DNA from: Roseiarcus sp963783175 | GTDB lineage: Bacteria > Pseudomonadota > Alphaproteobacteria > Rhizobiales > Beijerinckiaceae | Assembly: GCA_963783175.1 (NCBI GenBank) | Contig: CAWANG010000037.1 | Coordinates: 310,001-374,000 of the forward strand | Length of the DNA: 64,000 nucleotides | Reading direction: 5' to 3' | Shown: in pieces, positions 17,045-25,697 of the stretch | Position numbering within the stretch: the first letter of the stretch is position 1 | Layout: every line of letters begins with the position of its first letter | The notes under the pieces: generated by a model | Databases searched by the model: none | Seen by the model: the letters and a program-made list of their open reading frames with translations, nothing else | What the model was told of the DNA's origin: nothing | Made by a program: the position numbers and the translations under genes

Positions 17045-17859
17045 GCCTGGCTCTGCGCGCCCGCCTGCTCGACGCGGATCGCGGTCTCGACCTTTTCCTC
17101 GCCGCCGCTGTGGGCGGTGCGGGTCATCGCGCCGTCCTGGCCGTCGAAGCCGACCGCGACGCGGATATAGCGCTCGTCGGGGCAGATCGGCGCCGTGGCG
17201 TCGAAGCCGACCCAGCCGAGGTCCGGAACATGGGCTTCCGCCCATTCGTGCGCGCCGGCGGGCTCGGAGTCCTCGCCCCCGACGCGATAGCCGGCGACGA
17301 AGCGCGCGGGGACGCCGAGAAAGCGCGCGCAGGCGATGAAGATATGGGCGAAATCGCGCGCCCGCCCGCGCCTCAGCGCGAAGGCTTCGACGGCTGAGCC
17401 GGCGGCGTCCTTCTCATCCGGCTGATAGGCGATCGCCTCATTGAGCGCGCTCATCAGCCGATGCATCGAATCGAGCGGGTCGACGGCGCCTAGCGTCGCC
17501 TCGGCGGCAAAGCCGCGCAGCGCGCCATTGACATGGGCGAGCGGGCTCTCGCGCAGATACATCTCCGCCGGCAGCCGCTCGACCGCGCCCCTGACCACGC
17601 CCGCCGCGTCGCTCGTCTCGACTTCGCCGTGCGCCCAGACGGTGAGGCGCTCGATGAGGCCGTGGTGGGAATAGGACGTGATCGCATTGCCGTGCGCGTC
17701 CTCGGTTTCGCGCAGCGCGCCGTCGGCGTCGACGTCGATCCGCCAGCGCAGCACGTACTGGCTGTCGAAGGACAGCGGCGTCAGCCGCAGGATCTGGTTG
17801 ACCGTGCGGGCCGGCGGGGCGAAGCGATGGATGATCTCGTGCGAAACACTGATCCGCAT
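17041..17859 (-). CDS. Transglutaminase-like protein lacking the catalytic Cys
   Basis: The product (272 aa) has the N-terminal beta domain ('SHEIIHRFAPPARTVNQILRL') and the transglutaminase-like core of the family next to alpha-E and ATP-grasp genes. In this family the catalytic Cys sits in G-V-C-x-D-F. Here the sequence is G165-R-A167-R-D-F, with a GCG Ala codon in place of Cys. The other triad members look present (His204 in 'GAHEWAEAHV', Asp220 in 'GFDAT'). The reading frame is intact, so a substitution is more likely than an indel. The protein may be a non-catalytic binding subunit. Its upstream neighbour is alpha-E (22 bp) and its downstream neighbour the coupled cupin. Confidence 0.85.
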   Translation of the reverse strand: MRISVSHEIIHRFAPPARTVNQILRLTPLSFDSQYVLRWRIDVDADGALRETEDAHGNAITSYSHHGLIERLTVWAHGEVETSDAAGVVRGAVERLPAEMYLRESPLAHVNGALRGFAAEATLGAVDPLDSMHRLMSALNEAIAYQPDEKDAAGSAVEAFALRRGRARDFAHIFIACARFLGVPARFVAGYRVGGEDSEPAGAHEWAEAHVPDLGWVGFDATAPICPDERYIRVAVGFDGQDGAMTRTAHSGGEEKVETAIRVEQAGAQSQA

Positions 17860-17881
17860 GACGGGTCCGGCGCAGCCCTAC

Positions 17882-18841
17882 TCAGGTGAAGAGATATTGT
17901 TCGGAGATCGTGGTCGAGAGGCGGGCGTTGTCCTCGATGAACTCGGTGATGAACTCGTGCAGGCCGCCCTGGAAAATCTCGGTCATGCTCGAACGCTCGA
18001 GCTTGGCGTACATCGCCCGCGCCTGGCGCTGGGCGACGCCGCTGCGCCCGTCGTCGCGGGCGAGCGAGTTGAGCGCGCGGTCGATGCTCTCATAGCAGGA
18101 GATCAGCGAGCGCGGCATCGCCGGCTTCAGGATCAGAAGATCGGCGATCAGCCACGGCTTCACCCGGTCGCGATAGACCCAATGATAAGCAGTCGCTGCG
18201 GAGACTGCGCGCAGGATGGCCACCCACTGGAAATAGTCGAGCGGGCCGCCGACCGACTCGGTCGAGGGTAGGAGCAAATGATATTTGACGTCGAGCAGGC
18301 GCGCCGTGTTGTCGGCGCGCTCGACGAAAACGCCGAGTCGGTTGAACCAATAGGCCTCGTTGCGCAGCATCGTGCGGTAGCACGAGCCGTCGAAATCGAG
18401 CGAGGCCTTCTTCACATAGTCGAGGAAACGCATCAGCTCCTCGCGATCGAGCGAACGGTTGCGGCCCCGGCTCGTCTCGAACCGCTTGAGCTGGAGCCAG
18501 GCGTCGTTGATCGCGGTCCAGGTCTCGGCGGTGAGCGCGGTGCGCACGGCGCGTCCGGCGGCGCGCGCATTCTCGAGGCAGTTGCGGATCGACGAGGAAT
18601 TCGTGAGATCGAAGGTCAGGTATTCGACCGCCGCCTCCTCGTCGAGCTCGCCGTGCTTCTCGACGAAGCTGTCATAGGCGCCGGCGGCGTTGAGCGCGCC
18701 CTCCCACTCGCCGACCTTGTCGCTGTCGGTCTTGGGCAGATATTCGAGCCGAAGCGTCGCCTCGATGGTTCGCGCGATGTAGTCCGCTCGCTCCATCGAA
18801 CGGGCGAGCCAGAAGAGATTGTCGGCAGTCCGCGCAAGCAT
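17882..18841 (-). CDS. Alpha-E domain protein (DUF403)
   Basis: The product is 319 aa, almost entirely helical, beginning 'MLARTADNLFWLARSMERADYIARTIEATLRLEYLP', the characteristic alpha-E opening (shown in part here: MLARTADNLFWLARSMERA). It ends 'LSTTISEQYLF'. The gene lies 5 bp after the ATP-grasp gene and 22 bp before the transglutaminase-like gene. Alpha-E proteins always travel with circularly permuted ATP-grasp partners, and comparative genomics (Iyer and colleagues on ATP-grasp amidoligases) has proposed that they form or hold a peptide-like product. No biochemical role is settled. Confidence 0.9.
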   Translation of the reverse strand: MLARTADNLFWLARSMERADYIARTIEATLRLEYLPKTDSDKVGEWEGALNAAGAYDSFVEKHGELDEEAAVEYLTFDLTNSSSIRNCLENARAAGRAVRTALTAETWTAINDAWLQLKRFETSRGRNRSLDREELMRFLDYVKKASLDFDGSCYRTMLRNEAYWFNRLGVFVERADNTARLLDVKYHLLLPSTESVGGPLDYFQWVAILRAVSAATAYHWVYRDRVKPWLIADLLILKPAMPRSLISCYESIDRALNSLARDDGRSGVAQRQARAMYAKLERSSMTEIFQGGLHEFITEFIEDNARLSTTISEQYLFT

Positions 18842-18846
18842 CGAGG

Positions 18847-20278
18847 TCAGGCCTGGCCTTCCACGTCGTCGACGATCCAGGTGTCCTTGGTCCCCCCGCC
18901 CTGGCTCGAGTTGACGACGAGCGAACCCTCCTTGAGCGCGACGCGGGTGAGGCCGCCCGGGACGATGCGCACGCCGTCCGCGCCCGAGAGCACGAACGGG
19001 CGCAGGTCCACATGGCGCGGCGACACGCCGCTGTCGAACGAGGCCGGACAGGTCGACAGCGCCAGCGTCGGCTGGGCGATGTAGTTGTTCGGATCGGCCA
19101 GGACCTTGGCCCCGAACTGCTCGCGCTGGGCTGCGCTCGCATGCGGGCCGACCAGCATGCCGTAGCCGCCCGACCCGTTGACTTCCTTGACCACGAGCTG
19201 ATCGAGGCGCTCGATCACGTATTTGAGCGAGGCCGGCTCGCGGCAGCGATAAGTCGGCACATTCTTGAGCAGCGGCTCCTCGGACAGATAGAAACGAATA
19301 AGGTCCGGTATATAGCTGTAAATCGCCTTGTCGTCGGCGATTCCAGTGCCGATTGCATTTGCGATCGTCACATTGCCAGCCAAATAGGCGCCGATGAGGC
19401 CGGGCACGCCCAAGACCGAGGCGGGATTGAAGACCAGCGGGTCGAGGAAATCATCATCGACGCGCCGGTAGATCACGTCGACCCGGCGCGGCCCGAGCGT
19501 GGTGCGCATGAACACCTGATCGTCGTCGACGAACAGAGTCGCGGCCCTCGACCAGCTCGACCCCGAGCTTGTCGGCGAGGAAGGAGTGCTCGTAATAGGC
19601 CGAATTGAACGCCCCCGGGGTCAGGATCACGATCGTCGCCTCGCCGCTATTGAAACGCGGCGCGACCGAACGCAAGCAAGCGAGGAGCTGGTCGGGATAA
19701 TCGTCGACCGGGGCGACGCTGTGGCGCGCGAACAGGTCGGGCAGGAGCCGCATCGTCACTTCGCGGTTTTCGAGCATGTACGAGACGCCCGACGGCGTGC
19801 GGGCGTTGTCTTCGAGGACATAGAACTCCTCGTCGTCCACCCGCACGATGTCGATGCCGGCGATATGGACCCAGATGTCGTGGGGCACGCGCTGGCCGAT
19901 CATTTCCGGCCGGTAGAACGGATTGCGCAGGATCAATTCCTGCGGGACGATCGCCTCCTTGAGAATGGCGCGCGGCCCATAGACGTCCTTGAGGAAAAGG
20001 TTGAGCGCGCGCGCCCGCTGCGCGAGCCCGGCCTCGAGCTTGCGCCATTCGGCGCGCGAGATGAGGCGCGGAACGATGTCGAAGGGAATGAGCCGCTCGG
20101 CGGCGTCCTTGTCGCCGTAGACGCCGAAGGTGATGCCGATGCGCCGGAACATGTATTCGGCCTGGGCGCGGCGGGAGGCGAGGAGTTCGGGCGGCGTTTC
20201 GTCAAGCCAGCGCGCCACCTGATGATAGAGCGGTCTCATCGGACCGCCGGCAATCCCCATCTCGTCGAACGCCGCCAT
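18847..20278 (-). CDS. Circularly permuted type-2 ATP-grasp protein, frameshifted near 19537
   Basis: The product is ~477 aa (DUF404/DUF407). I prefer ATG 20278 ('MAAFDEMGIAGGPMRPLYHQ') over the longer frame, since family members start this way. The upstream frame covers 'RALNLFLKDVYGPRAILKEA', 'DIVRVDDEEFYVLEDNARTPSG' and 'VILTPGAFNSAYYEHSFLA', and reaches 'LVEGRD'. Dropping one base at 19537 continues it as 'LFVDDDQVFMRTTLGPRRVDVIYRR'. The C-terminal half keeps 'VVKEVNGSGGYGMLVGP' and 'STCPASFDSGVSPRHVDLRPFV'. It probably uses ATP to form an amide bond on an unknown acid. It is the first gene of the ATP-grasp, alpha-E, transglutaminase, cupin unit. Confidence 0.87.
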
Positions 20279-20340
20279 TCCGCCTGCCCAAACTTCATCG
20301 CCTGCGCCGTCAGGCCCCAACGACGCTCCACCTCGGTGAT

Positions 20341-21021
20341 TCACCCGTCGCAACTTCCGTGCCGAGGCCCACGGGCGCGCTCGAGCGCCTCGGCGCCGCG
20401 CATTGCGGTTGTGGCCGGCCAGGCGCCGAAATTCGCTTCGATCTCAAGCGCGTCAGCCAGCCGAAGGCGGAACGCCTCGCGCGAAATCTCGACCGCGCCG
20501 AGGCTTGCCAGGTGCTCGGTTGAGAATTGCGCATCGAGCAGCCGGAACCCGCCGGCCTTAAGGCGCGCGAACAGATGGACGAGCGCCACCTTCGAGGCGT
20601 CGCGCGCGCGATGGAACATGCTCTCGCCGAAGAAGGCGCCGCGCAGGCTTACGCCATAGAGGCCGCCGACGAGGCTGTCGCCCTCGTAGGCCTCGAGCGA
20701 ATGGGCATGGCCGGCAGCGAACAATTCGCAATAGAGCCGCACGATCTCGTCGTTGATCCAGGTCTTCTCGCGCTCGGCGCAGGCGCGCACGACCGCTTCG
20801 AACGCGCGGTCGGCGATGACCCGGTATCGATCCGACCGCACCGTCTTGGCGAGGCTGCGCGAGACGACGAGGCCATCGAGCGGGAAGACGCCGCGCTCGT
20901 GCGGCTCGACCCAGAACAATTCCTTGGCCTCACGGCTCTCGGCCATCGGAAAGACGCCGATCGAATAGGCCCGGAGCAGAATATCCGCGGTCAGCTCGAA
21001 TTTCCGCAGCGCGGTTTTCAT
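20341..21021 (-). CDS. aat: Leucyl/phenylalanyl-tRNA-protein transferase
   Basis: The product (226 aa, from ATG 21021) transfers Leu or Phe from aminoacyl-tRNA to N-terminal Arg/Lys, making substrates for ClpS/ClpAP. Motifs are 'LLRAYSIGVFPMAE', 'LFWVEPHERGVFPLDG', 'TWINDEIVRLYCELFAAGHAHS', 'LVGGLYGVSLRGAFFGESMFH' and 'LLDAQFSTEHLASLGA'. The longer frame to 21135 adds Arg-rich sequence without family character. It is 62 bp upstream of the ATP-grasp gene on the same strand, so read-through into that unit is possible. Confidence 0.92.
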   Translation of the reverse strand: MKTALRKFELTADILLRAYSIGVFPMAESREAKELFWVEPHERGVFPLDGLVVSRSLAKTVRSDRYRVIADRAFEAVVRACAEREKTWINDEIVRLYCELFAAGHAHSLEAYEGDSLVGGLYGVSLRGAFFGESMFHRARDASKVALVHLFARLKAGGFRLLDAQFSTEHLASLGAVEISREAFRLRLADALEIEANFGAWPATTAMRGAEALERARGPRHGSCDG

Positions 21022-21185
21022 GCAAGCAATCGTGGAACCGTGCGCGCGGGCCGTCAAGGCGCTCGGTCGGTAAGCGCGCAACCCGGTTCGGGCTGCAATC
21101 CGGACGGCGAGGCGGAAGGCTCCGCCCACTCTCACCTGTTTTCGACACGGACCGGGTCCAGTCCTCCACCGCGTCGGAGCGTCGC

Positions 21186-21214
21186 CTTGCCTCGCGGCGA
21201 AGCCTGTGTATGCT
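21186..21214 (+). promoter_or_regulatory. Putative nikR promoter
   Basis: A -35-like TTGCCT (21186-21191) is 17 nt from a -10-like TATGCT (21209-21214), and each matches the sigma-70 consensus at 4 of 6 positions. The -10 lies inside the left half of the NikR operator, the arrangement expected for direct repression. Confidence 0.4.
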
Positions 21215-21235
21215 AAACGGTGAAAAACCTCTTAC
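21208..21235. promoter_or_regulatory. NikR operator
   Basis: GTATGC (21208-21213), a spacer of exactly 16 nt, and TCTTAC (21230-21235) match the established NikR consensus GTATGA-N16-TCATAC at 10 of 12 positions. It is 30 nt upstream of the nikR start codon and should give nickel-dependent repression of nikR and the transporter behind it. Confidence 0.65.
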
Positions 21236-21265
21236 GTCACTCTCACAGGCGGAGGCGCCGGCTCC

Positions 21266-21739
21266 ATGGAGCGGATCACGATCAGTGTGTCCGACGAATT
21301 CGCCGCCGAGTTGGCCGCGTTCATGGAAAGCGAGCGGTACGAAAACCGCTCCGAAGCGGTTCGCGATCTGGCGCGTCTTGGCCTCAAGCGGGCGCGCATC
21401 GACCACAGCATCTCCGGAGACTGCGTCGCGACGCTGTCCTATGTCTTCGACCACCATACGCGCGAACTGGCGAAACGGTTGACGGGTGCGCACCACGAAC
21501 ATCACGAGCATCAGGTCGCGACAATGCACGTCCATCTCGATCACGAAAGCTGCCTCGAAGTCACGGTGCTTCGCGGCGACGCCGCCGAGGTGCGCGAGTT
21601 TGCGAAGACGATCATCGCCGAACGCGGCGTCACGCATGGTCAGGTCAGCTTCGTTCCTGTGTCGATCGACGCGGCGACGCACACCCATGGCGGCGCGTCG
21701 CACAGACCCATGCACGCACACACACATCCCAAAATCTAG
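21266..21739 (+). CDS. nikR: Nickel-responsive transcriptional regulator NikR
   Basis: The product is 157 aa. Residues 1-45 are a ribbon-helix-helix DNA-binding domain ('MERITISVSDEFAAELAAF', 'RSEAVRDLARLGL'), followed by the ACT-like metal domain. The square-planar nickel ligands fit H88, H90 and C96 in 'MHVHLDHESC', with another His from the cluster at 76-82. The last 20 residues are His-rich, a tail that may buffer metal. It is 36 bp upstream of a nickel transporter gene and downstream of a NikR-type operator, so it is probably autoregulated and represses uptake when nickel is replete. Confidence 0.93.
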   Translation: MERITISVSDEFAAELAAFMESERYENRSEAVRDLARLGLKRARIDHSISGDCVATLSYVFDHHTRELAKRLTGAHHEHHEHQVATMHVHLDHESCLEVTVLRGDAAEVREFAKTIIAERGVTHGQVSFVPVSIDAATHTHGGASHRPMHAHTHPKI

Positions 21740-21775
21740 CTTCGATCCGTTGACGACATAGCGTCGAGGGCAAAG

Positions 21776-22849
<1,074 letters not shown>

Positions 22850-22863
22850 CGCCTCGCCAATGC

Positions 22864-22887
22864 GGCCGCTTCCTCGCGGAGGCGGCC
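22864..22887 (+). promoter_or_regulatory. Hairpin sequestering the ribosome-binding site of the Rieske gene
   Basis: GGCCG (22864-22868) pairs with CGGCC (22883-22887), and CCTC (22872-22875) with GAGG (22879-22882), with a 3-nt bulge and a 3-4-nt loop. The GGAGG ribosome-binding site (22878-22882) is inside the stem, 6 nt before ATG 22889. It may limit translation, or it may simply weaken read-through from the transporter gene. Confidence 0.45.
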
Positions 22888-22888
22888 C

Positions 22889-24187
22889 ATGGCGGCGATG
22901 GCAAAGATCCACGATCCGCCCTCTTCTATCCGGGAATTTGAAATGAACGCGACCGACATCATGCTCGCCGAGCTGCAAGCGAGGCGCCCCGGCATGAGCC
23001 TCGACCGGAAATTCTATTGCGATCCCGAGTTCTACCGCCTCGATCTCGAAACCATCTTCTACCGCGACTGGCTGTTCGCCGGCCACGATTGCGAGATCCC
23101 GGCGCCGGGCGACTACTTCACGATCCAGATCGGCGACTATCCGGTCATGGTTCTGCGCGGCCGCGACGGGTCGATCCGCGCCCTCCACAATACCTGCCGG
23201 CATCGCGGCTCGCGCATCTGCTCAGCGCCCAAGGGCGCCGTAAAGCGGCTTGTGTGCCCCTATCATCAATGGACCTACGATTTGGACGGCGCCCTGATCC
23301 GCGCCCGTCAGCAGGACGGCAGGATCGACAAGGCCGAGGCCGGGCTCAAGCCGGTCCGCTGCGAAAGCGCCGGCGGCTATATCTTCGTCTGCGTCGCGCC
23401 GGTTGCGCCGAGCTTCGAGCCTTTCCGCGCCCAGCTCGAAAAATATGTGTCGCTGCACAAGCTTGCCGACGCCAGAATCGCCTTCGAGAGCACCATCGTC
23501 GAGAACGGTAACTGGAAGCTGGTGTGGGAGAACAACCGCGAGTGCTATCACTGCGCCGCGAACCATCCCGAGCTCTGCCGAACCTTCCCCGAGCGCCCGA
23601 CCGTCTCGGGAATTGAGGATGTCATCGGCGACTCGGAGGTCACGGCCCATTGGGACCGATGCGAGGCGGCGGGGCTGCCGAGCGCCTTCCTGCTCTCGGA
23701 ATCCGGACAGTACCGGACGAGCCGGGTTCCCCTCGTGGACAAGGCGGTGAGCTACACGATGTCGGGCCGGGCGGCGGTCAGTCGCCCGCTATGCGACGCG
23801 GTCACCGAGCCAAACATCGGGTCGCTCTTGATCTTCCACTATCCGTCGACCTGGAATCATGTGCTCGGCGATCACGCGGTCTCGTTCCAGGTGCTGCCGA
23901 TCGGTCCGATGCAAACCCAGGTCAAAACGAAGTGGCTGGTTCACAAGGACGCCATCGAGGGCAAGGATTATTCGGTCGAGGAACTCACGCATGTGTGGCT
24001 CGCGACCAACGATCAGGATCGTCGTGTCGTCGAGGAAAACCAGATCGGCATCCGCTCTCCCGCCTATGAGCCCGGTCCCTACGCGCCCGATCATGAAGGC
24101 GGCGTCATGCAATTCGTCGATTGGTACTGCCGGACGATGCAGCGCAATCTCGGCGGCGACCGGGCGAATCTGAGCCGCGTCGCCTAG
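22889..24187 (+). CDS. Rieske non-heme iron oxygenase alpha subunit, quaternary-amine type
   Basis: The product is 432 aa. The Rieske [2Fe-2S] domain has C103-x-H105 and C123-x2-H126 ('NTCRHRG', 'CPYHQW'). The mononuclear iron site follows in 'ENNRECYHCAANHPE' (His221, His226). The bridging position is Glu218 rather than the Asp of aromatic dioxygenases, a feature known from carnitine oxygenase CntA and its glycine-betaine relatives. The substrate is therefore more likely a quaternary ammonium compound than an arene. ATG 22889 has GGAGG; ATG 22943 is a possible later start. No reductase gene is adjacent, so electrons must come from elsewhere. Confidence 0.85.
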   Translation: MAAMAKIHDPPSSIREFEMNATDIMLAELQARRPGMSLDRKFYCDPEFYRLDLETIFYRDWLFAGHDCEIPAPGDYFTIQIGDYPVMVLRGRDGSIRALHNTCRHRGSRICSAPKGAVKRLVCPYHQWTYDLDGALIRARQQDGRIDKAEAGLKPVRCESAGGYIFVCVAPVAPSFEPFRAQLEKYVSLHKLADARIAFESTIVENGNWKLVWENNRECYHCAANHPELCRTFPERPTVSGIEDVIGDSEVTAHWDRCEAAGLPSAFLLSESGQYRTSRVPLVDKAVSYTMSGRAAVSRPLCDAVTEPNIGSLLIFHYPSTWNHVLGDHAVSFQVLPIGPMQTQVKTKWLVHKDAIEGKDYSVEELTHVWLATNDQDRRVVEENQIGIRSPAYEPGPYAPDHEGGVMQFVDWYCRTMQRNLGGDRANLSRVA

Positions 24188-24525
24188 CCGCTCAGCGTTG
24201 AAGCGCACGCAAAGCGGATGGCAGAAAAATCCAAGCAGAGGGAAACAACATCCAAGCCGAAGGAAGCAAAATCCAAATTTTTTGCTTCCGTAAATCCAGG
24301 CTTTTCAATGCCTTGAGCCAGGAATCCAAGAAACGCCTCCTTTAAGCGGGGCCGTTCGAACCTAGAGCGCTCTAGCCACCTCACCGTTCGCTCGCGCAAA
24401 CCCTGGATTGACGACAGCGAGCACCATAGCGCGGGCTTCTCTATATCGCAAATGATTGTCGGTTTTTCTTGGCTCGATTCCCGGCGACGGCGCGCTTTGG
24501 CTAAAGGCTCACTCGCCCCGCGGGC
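24188..24525. other. 338-bp intergenic stretch with direct repeats and a hairpin
   Basis: No credible gene is seen. Two 21-bp imperfect direct repeats beginning ATCCAAGC (24229-24249, 24250-24270) are followed by a partial third copy. GGAAGCAAAA (24262-24271) forms a perfect 10-bp stem with TTTTGCTTCC (24280-24289). The hairpin lies about 75 bp after the Rieske gene and could end its transcript. The stretch is visibly more AT-rich than its flanks. Confidence 0.6.
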
Positions 24526-24996
24526 TTAAGCGCCGATCCGCTTGCTCATATAGACCGCCGTCCCGCCGCGGAACGGCTCCGTGCGGGAGACCGCATAGCC
24601 AAGCCTGGCGTAGAGCGCGAGATTGGCGGCGAAGGCCGCATTGGTCTGAAGCCGGATTTCGGCGCGCCCGGCGTTGACTGCGCGCCTCTCGGCGTGGGCG
24701 AGCAGCAGACGCCCGTAGCCCCTGCCCCGCCGCTCGGGCGCGACCGCGACATTCTCGATCCACAGATGATCGGGTTGTAACTTCGTCTCGATGAGCCCCA
24801 CGAGCGCGCCGCCGACGGTCAGGAGGTCGATCGCATGCTCGCGCACGGCGCGGTCGTAGTCTGCCTGCATCGGCAAGGGTTCGCGGCCGATCAGCGGCAC
24901 CCATTCGGCGTAAGCCGCGCGCGTCAGCTCGCGGATGCTCGCCGCGTCTTCCAGGGCCGCAGGACGGATTTCAACTGAGGGAACCGTCGTCGTCAC
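24526..24996 (-). CDS. GNAT family N-acetyltransferase
   Basis: The product is 156 aa from GTG 24996, chosen because the GNAT fold begins at 'VEIRPAALEDAASIRELTRAAY'; longer starts overlap the divergent nuclease gene. The acetyl-CoA-binding motif A is 'IENVAVAPERRGRGYGRLLLAHAE' (Q/R-x-x-G-x-G/A as R-R-G-R-G-Y-G). It ends 'LYARLGYAVSRTEPFRGGTAVYMSKRI', typical of the family. The acceptor substrate is unknown. Cytoplasmic. Confidence 0.8.
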   Translation of the reverse strand: MTTTVPSVEIRPAALEDAASIRELTRAAYAEWVPLIGREPLPMQADYDRAVREHAIDLLTVGGALVGLIETKLQPDHLWIENVAVAPERRGRGYGRLLLAHAERRAVNAGRAEIRLQTNAAFAANLALYARLGYAVSRTEPFRGGTAVYMSKRIGA

Positions 24997-25087
24997 CAGG
25001 GAGGTTATGCTGCGCCATACGCCTATGATAGGCTTGTCGCGACAAAAGAGCGCGGCTCCGCCGCCAGCGACGAGGAGTGTTCGAGTC

Positions 25088-25672
25088 ATGGGATCGGCCG
25101 CCCGGGTCACTTCGGCAGCGGAGGGCTTGCCGCGCCGCCGCTTCACCGTCGCCGAAGTCGAGGCGATGGTCGAGGCCGGGGTGATGGAGGAGGACGAGCG
25201 CGTCGAACTGATCGGGGGGGAATTGGTTCCGATGTCGCCGAAGGGAAATCAACACGAGGTAGTGAAGGCGGCGCTGGTCGACCACTGGATTAGAGCTCGT
25301 CCCGATGAAGTCCGGCTGGTTTCCGAGACCACCTTTCGCCTTAGCGAGGACACCTATCTCGAGCCGGATGTTGCCATCTATCCGCGCGCGAGCGGCATCC
25401 GCGGGCTGACGGGCGCGAACGTTTTGCTGGTCGTCGAAATCGCGGATTCGTCACTGCGCTACGACATCGGCCGCAAGGCGGCGCTCTACGCAAGCTTCGG
25501 CGTTCGCGAACTCTGGGTGATCGACGCGGTTCGCTTGACGACGCGGGTCTTCCGCGAGCCCGGCGCGGACGGCTATCGCGATGCGCGCGACTTTGCCGCA
25601 TCGGACCGGCTCGTTCCGGCCTTCGCGCCGGAGGCGTTCGGGCTGCGGCTGGACGAGCTGGAGCTGAGCTGA
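25088..25672 (+). CDS. Uma2 family endonuclease (DUF820)
   Basis: The product is 194 aa from ATG 25088, which has GAGGAG upstream. It is a PD-(D/E)xK nuclease-fold protein: 'RVELIGGELVPMSP', 'YLEPDVAIYP' (the PD Asp), 'VLLVVEIADSSLRYD' (the ExA-like Glu) and 'KAALYASFGVRELWVID'. Uma2 proteins are abundant in some bacteria, often in several copies. Their targets are unknown and many are thought to be restriction-like or selfish nucleases. It is divergent from the GNAT gene. Confidence 0.85.
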   Translation: MGSAARVTSAAEGLPRRRFTVAEVEAMVEAGVMEEDERVELIGGELVPMSPKGNQHEVVKAALVDHWIRARPDEVRLVSETTFRLSEDTYLEPDVAIYPRASGIRGLTGANVLLVVEIADSSLRYDIGRKAALYASFGVRELWVIDAVRLTTRVFREPGADGYRDARDFAASDRLVPAFAPEAFGLRLDELELS

Positions 25673-25697
25673 AGGGAACGCTGCTGCCCTTCCCTGC

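Noticed and set aside
24184..24399. 71-codon minus-strand open frame after the Rieske gene
   Set aside because: It consists largely of the direct repeat and hairpin; there is no ribosome-binding site or domain.
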